From: Dysgonomonas sp. UBA7710
GTDB taxonomy: Bacteria; Bacteroidota; Bacteroidia; Bacteroidales; Dysgonomonadaceae
NCBI RefSeq assembly: GCF_002482385.1
Contig: NZ_DLFW01000044.1
Location: forward strand, 62,001 to 126,000
Direction of reading: 5' to 3'
DNA: 64,000 bases
The notes below the pieces were generated by a model. That model had not been told where the DNA came from. It saw only the letters and a program-made list of their open reading frames with translations, and ran no database searches. The translations under genes were made by a program, and so were the position numbers. This document shows, piece after piece, positions 51,483 through 60,274 of this stretch (position 1 is its first letter; every line of letters starts with the position of its first letter).

Positions 51483-54400
51483 ATGAAAAGAATTATTTTA
51501 TTATTGTTAATCATTTCAGGTATAAATTACTTTGCATCTGCTCAGGTCACCACATCATCGATGAGTGGCAGAATAACAGATTTAAACAATGAAGTCATTA
51601 TTGGAGCTACGGTTCAGGCTGTTCATGAACCATCAGGAACTTTCTACGGTGGTGCTACAAATACAGACGGACGTTATACTATTCAGGGTATGCGTGCCGG
51701 AGGGCCTTATACGGTTAAAATATCATATGTAGGATATGAGACGACCGTATTTTCCGAAATCACTCTAAAATTAGGAGAAACAGCTAATATTTCAACGATC
51801 CTGAAGGAATCAACCCAATCATTAAATGAAGTGGTGGTAATCGGAAAATCAGGTGTCGCAGCAAATAAAACAGGGGCAGCTGCAAGTATGAATGCTGATG
51901 AAATCAGCCGTATGCCTTCTATCACACATGGTATTGCCGATGTTATCCGCATGAATCCACAGGTGAATATAAGTAATACGGGAGCAATGTCCTTTGCCGG
52001 GATCAATAACCGTTACAATAGTTTTCAGATAGACGGGGCGATGAATAATGATGTTTTTGGCCTTACAAGTAACGGCTCTAATGGCGGGCAGGCAGGAACT
52101 CAGCCTGTATCTATGGAAACAATCGAACAAATCCAGATCAACATCGCACCTTTTGATGTCCGCCAATCGGGATTTACAGGTGGAGCCATCAATGCCATTA
52201 CAAAATCGGGAACTAATACTTTCCACGGATCAGTCTATGGCTTTGGTAACAATCAAAATTTAATAGGTAAAAAATATACGCTGATGAACGGCCAGACCAG
52301 CGAGAAATATGACAAGCAATCGGAGTACCAGGCCGGAATTACCCTTGGAGGGCCTATTATTAAAAACAAACTATTCTTTTTTGCCAATTATGAGAAAGCA
52401 AACAAAGAATATCCTAATGCATATGGCTTAGGCGATCCTGCTTCAAAAGTCAGTGCAACTGATGCACAAAGAATAATGAATACAATAAAGGAGATGGCCG
52501 AAGCACAAGGTGTAACCTATAATGGAGAGTTTAGTAGCTCTGATGTGTACACAAAGTCGGATAAAGCAGGTGCCAGATTAGACTGGAACATTAATGACAA
52601 GCACAAAGCTGCTTTTCGCTGGAGTCTCGTTTCCGCAAAACAATTGAATAGTGTGAGTTCCGCATCAAACCTGAATACTTCCGATTACAGTTATGATTTT
52701 GTGTCTAAAACCAATACATTCGTTGCAGAATTACAAAGTCGTTTTTCAGATAATATAAGTAATGAGTTTCGTACATCATATGTCCGTGCACGCGACCAGC
52801 GCGACCCGGGATCTCCGTTTCCGATGATTCAGATTTCAAATGTAGGAGACGGTACGTTAAATATAGGTAATGAACGGTCTTCTATGGCCAACTCACTCGA
52901 TCAGGACATATGGTCTTTTACAGATAACCTGACATTATATAAAGGTAATCATACCCTGACATTTGGTACGCATAATGAGTTTTATAATTTTGCCAACCTC
53001 TTCATCCAGGATGCTTACGGCACCTATTATTTTAGTAGTGTAGACGATTTCTATGCAGGTAAAATCCGTCAGTATCGATTTTCTCAGGCAAATGTAGATG
53101 TAACGGGCGATCCTCTATGGAAAGCTGCATTCGGAGCCGGACAATTAGGCTTATACGCGCAAGATAAATGGAATGTGACGGATAAACTTGACCTGACTTT
53201 AGGTCTTCGTATGGATATCCCTTTATTTTTTGATACTCCTGCCGAGAATGCCGGATTTAATGAATATGCGGATTCTAAAGGCTGGGGATTCAAAACGAAC
53301 CAGAAATTAAGCAGTTCCCCGATGTTTTCTCCGCGTTTGGGTTTCCGCTGGAATGCAGGTGAAGATAACAAATATGTTCTCAGAGGAGGGGTTGGTATTT
53401 TTACGGGACGTATTCCTTTTGTATGGTTAAGTAATAACTTCTCTAATACAGGTATCCAGTTATCTACATACAATACTACTTCCGCAGGTAATTTGTCTTT
53501 GATTCTCGATCCAAACAGGCAACGGGAAAATACAGATAAATTGACTGCCGCAGGTAGCCAAACTATCAATGTATTCAGTGATGATTTCAAATTTGCTCAG
53601 AATCTTCGTCTAAACTTAGGCCTGGATTTTGAATTGGGTGGTATCGACTGGACTGCTGAAGCCATCTATTCTAAAACGCTGAATGATATTCTTTACCAGA
53701 ATCTGGCTTACGATGTGAATGGAAAAACTCTGGGTGAAACCGTTTCAGGTCTGGAATTCGATCAGCGTCCAATGTTTGGGAGAGTAACTACGGGAACCGA
53801 CTATGCATATATTTATGCTCTGTCGAATACAAGTAAGGGCTATTCTTACAATTTATCTCTGAAAGGTGAAAAGAAGTTTGACTTCGGGTTGGATCTGATG
53901 GCTTCTTATACGTTCACCCGTTCCAAGTCCTTGAATAGTGGTACTTCTTCCGTGGCACAATCGAATTGGGCTTATAACTATACACGAGGTAATTCCAATG
54001 ATCCTGAGTTGGGATTCTCAGCCTTTAATATCCCTCATCGTATCAATGCCTCGATATTTTACCATAAAGAATACGGTAATACCGGCTGTAACTCATGGAC
54101 AACTACTGTAGGCTTAATTTATACAGGTTCATCGGGGGCTCCTTACTCAATATATTATAATGGAGACTTAAACGGGGATAGTTCGAATGGCAACGACCTG
54201 ATTTTCATCCCTACCAATGCTCAGATAGACCAAATGCCATTCCTGGCTACAACTGCTTATTCTGCCGATCAGCAAAAGGCCAATATGAAAGCCTGGATTG
54301 CAAATGACCCTTATCTGAGTAAACATCAGGGCTCATATTACGAACGTTATGCCGACAATGAGGATTTCGAACATCATTTCGACTTCCATATTGCACAGAA

Positions 54401-54650
54401 ACTCAATTTCAATGTATGCAACAAAGTTCATTCTCTTGAACTTTCATTCGATATATTAAATATAGGGAACATGCTGAATAAAAAATGGGGACGCTATGCG
54501 TCTGCCGGAGGGTCGTCAACTTATTACAGCCCTGTTAATTTCAGTAATGGTCAGTTTCAGTTCTTACACGATGCTGATTTCAACATGCGTTCATATAGTG
54601 ATTACTATTCTCGTTGGAGAGGTCAGGTTGGACTAAAATATATCTTCTAA
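51483..54650 (+). CDS. TonB-dependent receptor with carboxypeptidase-like domain (Oar-like)
   Basis: Outer-membrane transporter of 1,055 residues. A signal peptide (about 1-20) precedes a carboxypeptidase regulatory-like domain (about 24-115, SGRITDLNNEVIIGATVQAV). The plug (about 120-245) contains MPSITHGIADVIRMNPQ and GGAINAITKSGTNTFHGS. The barrel ends with VGLKYIF, an aromatic C-terminus. It differs from SusC and resembles Oar-type receptors. No SusD partner is present. The neighbours suggest import of nucleic-acid fragments or nucleotides, which is an inference from context only. Confidence 0.9.
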   Translation: MKRIILLLLIISGINYFASAQVTTSSMSGRITDLNNEVIIGATVQAVHEPSGTFYGGATNTDGRYTIQGMRAGGPYTVKISYVGYETTVFSEITLKLGETANISTILKESTQSLNEVVVIGKSGVAANKTGAAASMNADEISRMPSITHGIADVIRMNPQVNISNTGAMSFAGINNRYNSFQIDGAMNNDVFGLTSNGSNGGQAGTQPVSMETIEQIQINIAPFDVRQSGFTGGAINAITKSGTNTFHGSVYGFGNNQNLIGKKYTLMNGQTSEKYDKQSEYQAGITLGGPIIKNKLFFFANYEKANKEYPNAYGLGDPASKVSATDAQRIMNTIKEMAEAQGVTYNGEFSSSDVYTKSDKAGARLDWNINDKHKAAFRWSLVSAKQLNSVSSASNLNTSDYSYDFVSKTNTFVAELQSRFSDNISNEFRTSYVRARDQRDPGSPFPMIQISNVGDGTLNIGNERSSMANSLDQDIWSFTDNLTLYKGNHTLTFGTHNEFYNFANLFIQDAYGTYYFSSVDDFYAGKIRQYRFSQANVDVTGDPLWKAAFGAGQLGLYAQDKWNVTDKLDLTLGLRMDIPLFFDTPAENAGFNEYADSKGWGFKTNQKLSSSPMFSPRLGFRWNAGEDNKYVLRGGVGIFTGRIPFVWLSNNFSNTGIQLSTYNTTSAGNLSLILDPNRQRENTDKLTAAGSQTINVFSDDFKFAQNLRLNLGLDFELGGIDWTAEAIYSKTLNDILYQNLAYDVNGKTLGETVSGLEFDQRPMFGRVTTGTDYAYIYALSNTSKGYSYNLSLKGEKKFDFGLDLMASYTFTRSKSLNSGTSSVAQSNWAYNYTRGNSNDPELGFSAFNIPHRINASIFYHKEYGNTGCNSWTTTVGLIYTGSSGAPYSIYYNGDLNGDSSNGNDLIFIPTNAQIDQMPFLATTAYSADQQKANMKAWIANDPYLSKHQGSYYERYADNEDFEHHFDFHIAQKLNFNVCNKVHSLELSFDILNIGNMLNKKWGRYASAGGSSTYYSPVNFSNGQFQFLHDADFNMRSYSDYYSRWRGQVGLKYIF

Positions 54651-54677
54651 ACTTACTTTCTCTTCACACATCAATTT

Positions 54678-54717
54678 ATTCGGGCATTGTTTGCTAAATT
54701 GCAATGCCTGAATTTTT
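54678..54717 (+). terminator. Intrinsic terminator after the TonB-dependent receptor
   Basis: ATTCGGGCATTG (54678-54689) pairs with CAATGCCTGAAT (54702-54713), with one G-T pair, followed by TTTT. It lies between the receptor and the phosphodiesterase genes, so the latter may depend on read-through or its own promoter. Confidence 0.65.
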
Positions 54718-54736
54718 ATTATAAAAGAATATCTAT

Positions 54737-55954
54737 ATGAAATATTATTATCACAAGGTTTTTATACTTCTGGTATTATCGTTTATGCCCGAACTTATAT
54801 CCGCAGATAACGGGAAAAAAGATGATGGAAATTATACGATCATAGTTTCGCTAGACGGGTTCAGATGGGATTATCCTCAACTACATAATACTCCGAATCT
54901 GGAAGAAATGTCTCATAGAGGAGTCAGTGCCATCATGCGGCCGTCCTATCCTTCTTCTACATTTCCTAATCATTATACATTAGTAACCGGTCTGGTTCCC
55001 GATCATCACGGAATAATCAATAACTCCTTCTGGGACAGAAAAAACGAAAGACAATATAGTATGGGAGATTCCCTTACCCGCAATAACCCGGATTACTACA
55101 AAGGAGAACCTATCTGGATTACGGCTGAGAAACAGGGTGTTACGACAGGTAGCCTGTACTGGATTAGTTCTGATATAGATATAAAAGGCATGTATTCTAC
55201 ATACTACAAAGTATGGGCAGATGAACCCCGCTTAAGTTTTGCCGGGAGGATTGATACAGCATTGGCTTGGTTTAATAAGCCGGAAGCAGAGCGCCCCCAC
55301 CTGATTACCTTATATATGGAGGAGCCAGATGGAGCCGGACACCGTTCAGGACCCCGCGGAGATGAGACACACAAGACAGTGCAGACAATGGATAGCCTTA
55401 TCGGTGTATTGATGAAGGGGATTGAGAAACTGCCTTTTTCGAATCAGGTGAATCTGATTGTAACTTCAGATCACGGAATGACTGATATCTCGCCAGATCG
55501 CTTTGTAAATATTAACGATTATCTTAAACCCGGGTGGTATGATTATATCGTAGGGTCCAATCCATCATCTATATTCTGCAATGAAAGCTACCGGGATTCT
55601 ATCCATATTGCGTTATCAGAAGTAGAGCATATCCGTATTTTCAGAAAGGAAGAAATACCATCCCAGCTTAATTACGGAACCAACGAGAATGTTGGTGATC
55701 TAATTGTGATTGCCGATTGCGGATGGCAATTCGGGTTCAAACCTTTACCAACAAAAGGTGCGCATGGTTATGACACGACCTGCAGTGATATGCATGTTAT
55801 CTTCTTTGCCTATGGGCCTGACTTTAAGAAGGCTTATAAAGGTACTACATTCGATAATACGGCTATCTATTCGTTAATAGCAGCTCTATTAGATATAAAA
55901 CCTGCTGAGACAGACGGGGATATAAATCAGGTGACTCAGTTTTTCAGGAAATAA
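54737..55954 (+). CDS. ENPP-type nucleotide pyrophosphatase/phosphodiesterase
   Basis: Exported enzyme of 405 residues (signal about 1-23) of the alkaline phosphatase superfamily. It has the ENPP metal-binding and nucleophile set: Asp40 in SLDGFRWDY, Thr75 in PSSTFPNHYT, and the DHGM and GAHGYD metal-binding blocks. Relatives cleave nucleotide di- and triphosphates, NAD and phosphodiesters to give nucleoside monophosphates. Beside a secreted nuclease and a nucleoside permease, its role is most likely processing of extracellular nucleotides. Confidence 0.92.
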   Translation: MKYYYHKVFILLVLSFMPELISADNGKKDDGNYTIIVSLDGFRWDYPQLHNTPNLEEMSHRGVSAIMRPSYPSSTFPNHYTLVTGLVPDHHGIINNSFWDRKNERQYSMGDSLTRNNPDYYKGEPIWITAEKQGVTTGSLYWISSDIDIKGMYSTYYKVWADEPRLSFAGRIDTALAWFNKPEAERPHLITLYMEEPDGAGHRSGPRGDETHKTVQTMDSLIGVLMKGIEKLPFSNQVNLIVTSDHGMTDISPDRFVNINDYLKPGWYDYIVGSNPSSIFCNESYRDSIHIALSEVEHIRIFRKEEIPSQLNYGTNENVGDLIVIADCGWQFGFKPLPTKGAHGYDTTCSDMHVIFFAYGPDFKKAYKGTTFDNTAIYSLIAALLDIKPAETDGDINQVTQFFRK

Positions 55955-56267
55955 TTCTCTTAAAATAGAAAATTCAATATGCAAATTTATACAGGCTTTC
56001 TTGGCTTCTGGGAAAAAAGGATAGAGATTCCATTATATAAGAGCAAAAGAGTAAATAATACTTTTACCCTTCTAAGGGTGAGTGGAATGAATCCTTAGAT
56101 TATATATCCACCACCAGTAAAATAAGATGCCTGACAAAGCCTGTTTGCCATTTAGATAATGCCAAAATGGCGAAGGCTTTCGCTCAAGCTCTGAAAGACA
56201 TCAAAGAGAAAAATGAAGATAAATATGCTTTCTTGTGTAAATGTAATATGCTTGTCTATATTTGGAT
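55955..56267. other. 313-base gap between the ENPP gene and the eCIS locus
   Basis: Holds a 39-codon frame (55979-56098, starting MQIYTGFLGFWEKRIE) with no support beyond its length, a small CCCTT/AAGGG hairpin, and the second copy of the tRNA-Gly 3'-end repeat. No clear gene is seen. The last gene of the eCIS locus ends at 56268. Confidence 0.4.
56177..56222 (+). repeat. Right copy of tRNA-Gly 3'-end repeat (attR-like)
   Basis: CTTTCGCTCA followed by 36 bases that match 48732-48766 with few changes. The rest of the tRNA is absent. It sits 45 bases from the end of the eCIS gene group. Confidence 0.5.
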
Positions 56268-57551
56268 TTATGGCTTCTCCCGTCTCTTACTTAAAATATT
56301 CAGCATCGGGACTATGAAAATGAATAACAAAGGCAGCAAAAGGAATGTATTCTTGTCTTCACCGCCAAAGGTAAATACATTTTCATTTGACATGGCCTCA
56401 ACCATGCATACAAATAACAGATAGATCTCTAAAATCAACATAATTACTAATGAAAAGAAATATGTTATGTTATTATTCAGAAAATAAGAGAAATATGGAT
56501 TGAATCGATAAAAGATGAATACAGTAATAACAAGTAAGAGGATACCGATGAGTGCAAAAAAATAATTTTCCCAATTATTATACGGATAATCGGCATTTAT
56601 AAGTGTACGGAGATTCTCCGGCGATAACTCCTCACTTTTGTCTATTTGGGGGAATGGTTTGAGGGTAAACCGTGCTAAATAAAACTGGTTTTCAACTTTG
56701 GACCACCAAGATGCTTTTTCTGCATCGACCTTACTTACTGCTAATACCGAATCTCCCGGCCAGTAAACAGACTTGGTGTTTACAAGCAACACACTATCTA
56801 CCATTTGAGTAAGTCCCAGTATATAAGCATAATTATCTTTACCATTGTCTCTATCGAATGTCACATATAATTTTAAGTCGCGGATAGATTTTACATTGCA
56901 ACTATCGATAATAAGGCTCGCCGATTTTACAAATTGGGCCATTGCCCTTTTCTCTTTAAATGAGAAATCGGGAAAATAAAGATTTACTCCTTTTATATTG
57001 GTCAATCTTGTTTTATCTATGGATAAAAATAATTGCTCAAGACAAGAAGAACGATAATATGGCGACCGGAGAAAATTATCGGTATTCACGTCTCCCCTGC
57101 ACATCAGCATAACATCCATTTCCAAAGAGTCCTGCAAAGAAGATAAAGGTTTCGATAAATTATTTATATCCATTTTCAAATAATTATCTATCACCTCAAC
57201 AGAATAATTGCGGGCTATATATCTATGCTTTATATAGCTCGGGTAGTACATAGGGAGAAGATAATTGAGATATATTCTTTCTTGAGATAACCTACCGGCT
57301 GAATCCTTCTGCCCGACCGACCCGAGTATACGTTTTGAATATTCATCGAAGGACATGCCGAAAATGCGTGTAATATCGTTTAAGTGCGAAATGAATAAGG
57401 TATCCTGAACAATAACTGTATCGTGCTGGATAATAACTTCCAACTTATAAAGATTGTCTTCATAAGCTACATATGAGGAATCCTGCCCCGATAAATGTAT
57501 TTGTACTACAAAGAAGAACGTTATTGAAAAAAGTATAATATTCCTGCACAT
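56268..57551 (-). CDS. Unrecognised membrane protein at the end of the eCIS locus
   Basis: Protein of 427 residues with an N-terminal signal or anchor (about 5-20), a long extracytoplasmic part (about 25-330, rich in Asp, Tyr and Ser), and three closely spaced membrane helices near the C-terminus (about 335-355, 365-390, 397-420). No domain or catalytic motif is recognised. The gene follows the AAA+ ATPase gene by 19 bases on the same strand, so it belongs to the operon by position. Membrane proteins are occasional accessories in eCIS loci; it could anchor, release or protect, but nothing in the sequence decides this. Confidence 0.65.
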   Translation of the reverse strand: MCRNIILFSITFFFVVQIHLSGQDSSYVAYEDNLYKLEVIIQHDTVIVQDTLFISHLNDITRIFGMSFDEYSKRILGSVGQKDSAGRLSQERIYLNYLLPMYYPSYIKHRYIARNYSVEVIDNYLKMDINNLSKPLSSLQDSLEMDVMLMCRGDVNTDNFLRSPYYRSSCLEQLFLSIDKTRLTNIKGVNLYFPDFSFKEKRAMAQFVKSASLIIDSCNVKSIRDLKLYVTFDRDNGKDNYAYILGLTQMVDSVLLVNTKSVYWPGDSVLAVSKVDAEKASWWSKVENQFYLARFTLKPFPQIDKSEELSPENLRTLINADYPYNNWENYFFALIGILLLVITVFIFYRFNPYFSYFLNNNITYFFSLVIMLILEIYLLFVCMVEAMSNENVFTFGGEDKNTFLLLPLLFIFIVPMLNILSKRREKP

Positions 57552-57570
57552 TTGATCCCGGTTAAAAGTT

Positions 57571-58887
57571 TCACTTATTATTAATCATCTTACCGTCTTT
57601 CGACTCTTCCTTAGCAATGGCCGATTTCAGAATTTTATCCGTCAAAAGTGGCGGCGACATCCTATATAATCGTATGGCACAATTTTGTATCACATTCACC
57701 ATACTCCCTCCCGACAATTTATATTCGGCAGCTATATGCAACAATTCTTCATCGACAAGCCATTCTTCCGGCATCATTTGTTTCCAAAGCCGATACCGCA
57801 GGTTCTCGTCAGGCATAGGAAAATACAATATGGACTGGAATCGCCGGAAAAAGGCTTCATCTATATTCTCTTTCAGGTTAGTGGCAAGTATTACCATTCC
57901 CGGAAAATCCTCGACCCGCTGCAACAGGTAAGCAACCTCCTGATTGGCATGACGGTCGTTCGACGTATTAGTGTCGGTACGTTTACCGAAAAGCGCGTCG
58001 GCTTCATCAAAAAAGAGTATCCAGTTCTGATGTTCCGCCCTGTCGAATATATTAGCGAGGTTCTTTTCCGTTTCGCCTATATATTTAGATACGACCATCG
58101 ATAAATCGATACGGTAGACATCCATGCCATGCTGCTTGCCTAATAATGAGGCTGTCAGCGTTTTCCCTGTACCGGGTGGACCATAAAACAGGCATCGGTA
58201 ACCCTGCTTGATTATTTTATCGAGCTGCCAGCGTGAACGGATGGCCTGTTCATTTTGCAGCCAAAGCGATATATCATCCAAATCTTGTTGCAGATTGTAT
58301 GGCAGCACCAAATCGTCCCATTCCAAAGCTGTGGTTACCCGTTTGGCCGGAAAGCCGGAACTGTAATCGGGGCGATATTTATTGTCATGCAGGATTTTTG
58401 CCAGAAATTCGTCTGACACTAACAGACGTCCGCTCAGGAATGGCTCACCTCTGCCTTGTCCTTCGAGATGAAGGATATTTCTGGTATGAAACCAATGATC
58501 CCTTTCAAATAATCTGATAATATCCTGCCGCTTATCCGGATTATCCACTGACAGTATAAAAGCGGCCGTTTCGCCTGTGGGCAGAAATCCCTGATGTGAT
58601 GTACCTCTCCATCCGCCCAACTCGGTATATGGCCTGTCTAATTTCTTATTCTGTAAGAAAAGCGGGTCGAGCGTTTGCGGACTGATATGCGGCATCAATG
58701 CGAGTAGTAAGATCGTCTGTTCATCGAATGTCATCTCCTGCCCGTCCATAAGGGAAGATAACCAATCGCTTTCGGGGAATGGTATATCCTGGATATGGGT
58801 ATAGTCGCCCTCCTGTCCTAAGAAGTGGGAGAGGGTGGTGTGGAGGAGGGAGGAGAAAATATTTACAGAATACTTATGCATTTTCAT
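57571..58887 (-). CDS. AAA+ ATPase of the contractile injection system (Afp15/Pvc15-like)
   Basis: ATPase of 438 residues, the length of eCIS ATPases. Residues 1-190 form a family-specific N-terminal region, and the AAA+ module covers about 195-430. Walker A is GPPGTGKT (236-243), Walker B is ILFFDEAD (290-297), and arginine-finger-like residues lie in AFFRRF near 347. In Afp and PVC loci this protein is needed for assembly or effector loading and lies after the tape-measure gene. Its start overlaps the stop of the DUF4157 gene by four bases, so they are translationally coupled. An ATG two codons later is another possible start. Confidence 0.9.
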   Translation of the reverse strand: MKMHKYSVNIFSSLLHTTLSHFLGQEGDYTHIQDIPFPESDWLSSLMDGQEMTFDEQTILLLALMPHISPQTLDPLFLQNKKLDRPYTELGGWRGTSHQGFLPTGETAAFILSVDNPDKRQDIIRLFERDHWFHTRNILHLEGQGRGEPFLSGRLLVSDEFLAKILHDNKYRPDYSSGFPAKRVTTALEWDDLVLPYNLQQDLDDISLWLQNEQAIRSRWQLDKIIKQGYRCLFYGPPGTGKTLTASLLGKQHGMDVYRIDLSMVVSKYIGETEKNLANIFDRAEHQNWILFFDEADALFGKRTDTNTSNDRHANQEVAYLLQRVEDFPGMVILATNLKENIDEAFFRRFQSILYFPMPDENLRYRLWKQMMPEEWLVDEELLHIAAEYKLSGGSMVNVIQNCAIRLYRMSPPLLTDKILKSAIAKEESKDGKMINNK

Positions 58888-60233
58888 TGATAAGAAACCT
58901 GAAGAGGATATGGATATTCTTCTAGTCGTACTCTATATTCCTTTGGTATTATTTCTTTTAGATTAGGAATACCACAAATAGCTCTCGAAAAAAGAGTATA
59001 AGCCCAATTTATCACTTTATGATATTTGCTCTCATTTAATTGAGGATATGCGTCAATTAATGTAAGAATATGTTGATGCCATATCTTTAAATAATATTCA
59101 ACATGTTCAAATTTATCACTATCAGATATTCCATCCGGAATTTTACAATTACGAGCATCTATTAAACCAAAAATTGCATTTGCTAGATCATTAGCGTTAT
59201 AATGAAATCTAAGCATTTGATCTATTAATATTTTTAATGATTCTCTTTCACCATTTTCGGTAACATGGCCAGAACCTTTTTCATGATATGTATATTCAAT
59301 ATGATTTCTTATTTTAATTGCTTTTTCTGCAATAATATCAATATTATTTCCCCAATTTAAGTAATTCTTATCTAATATAAACTTGCCTACCAATGCGTTG
59401 TATTCTTGAATACTATCGAATACTATCTTATTCATCCCAGGTAAAGAATCAAGGTTATTTATCCAATATTGTAAATTATGCAAAGCGTCTATATAATTAA
59501 AACCAAGAACATTAAACCCTGCAATAAGTTGAAATACACTCATAGCAGTTATATGATAATTAGAGAGATTTGATGGAGCTTTTACATCTGGCCTATCAAA
59601 CGAAGCTTCCTCTATTATAGCATCATTAGGATTTTCGGATTCACCAAAACGAACTTTTCTTTGAAGTATATTAGTTTTATTTTCTGCAATATTTGAATAA
59701 TAAAGATTTTGAATTCCATCAGCCTCCTTCTCCAATCCCTCATTATCATTTACATTCACTCCCTGCAACTGTGTTGTGGGCTGAACCCGTCCCTGCTTTT
59801 GCTGCACCACATGCCATGCCTCATGGGGTAAATGCTGTTCCTGTCCTGGTGCAATATGTATATCCGTACCCTGTGCATAAGCTAGTGCTTGTAGTTGCGC
59901 TGGCTTAGAGGAGTTGTAATGCACCCGCACATCGTCCATACTATAACCCGAAAGGGATTCGATACCGCTTTTCAGATTATCGGGCATACCTGTCAGGTTT
60001 TCAGTTGAGGGCTGAGCAGTCTCAAACTTTCCTTGTAGCAACTCATCCTCGTTTATCTCTTTACGTTGAGCAATCTCAAACTTTCCTTGCAGAAGTTCGT
60101 CTTCATCTATCTCCTGCCGTTGCGCTATCTTGTCCTTATAAGCCTGCAAAACATCATGCGCCGAAGCCTGCAGTGAGGCTTTCGGCTGCGCGTTATCTGA
60201 TTTTGTTTCGGGTTGTCTGGAATATGTTTTCAT
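58884..60233 (-). CDS. eCIS-core (DUF4157) protein with putative variable C-terminal domain
   Basis: Protein of 449 residues. An N-terminal Gln/Ala-rich part includes two 18-residue repeats (residues 36-53 and 54-71, IAQRQEIDEDELLQGKFE and a close copy). The DUF4157 domain (about 82-175) has the metalloprotease-like HEAWH motif (137-141) and the conserved LEKEAD. Such proteins are the signature cargo-associated component of eCIS loci. From about residue 180 the protein is helical and unlike anything I recognise, and its DNA is strikingly AT-rich: 20% G+C in 59281-59340 against 60% in 59761-59820 by hand count. This suggests a swapped payload domain. Whether the metalloprotease motif is active is unknown. 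Confidence 0.87.
   Translation of the reverse strand: MKTYSRQPETKSDNAQPKASLQASAHDVLQAYKDKIAQRQEIDEDELLQGKFEIAQRKEINEDELLQGKFETAQPSTENLTGMPDNLKSGIESLSGYSMDDVRVHYNSSKPAQLQALAYAQGTDIHIAPGQEQHLPHEAWHVVQQKQGRVQPTTQLQGVNVNDNEGLEKEADGIQNLYYSNIAENKTNILQRKVRFGESENPNDAIIEEASFDRPDVKAPSNLSNYHITAMSVFQLIAGFNVLGFNYIDALHNLQYWINNLDSLPGMNKIVFDSIQEYNALVGKFILDKNYLNWGNNIDIIAEKAIKIRNHIEYTYHEKGSGHVTENGERESLKILIDQMLRFHYNANDLANAIFGLIDARNCKIPDGISDSDKFEHVEYYLKIWHQHILTLIDAYPQLNESKYHKVINWAYTLFSRAICGIPNLKEIIPKEYRVRLEEYPYPLQVSYQ
60021..60128 (-). repeat. Two 54-bp tandem repeats in the DUF4157 gene
   Basis: 60075-60128 and 60021-60074 encode 18-residue units with 16 identical residues. The unit contains EDELLQGKFE. Copy number could vary between strains. 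Confidence 0.8.
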
Positions 60234-60274
60234 ATCAATCGGATTTTAATATTATCGTTCTCTCAATTCATTAC

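Noticed and set aside
56167..56424. 85-residue plus-strand frame MAKAFAQALKDIKEK...
   Set aside because: It overlaps the tRNA-derived repeat and the antisense of a longer membrane-protein gene; composition changes midway.
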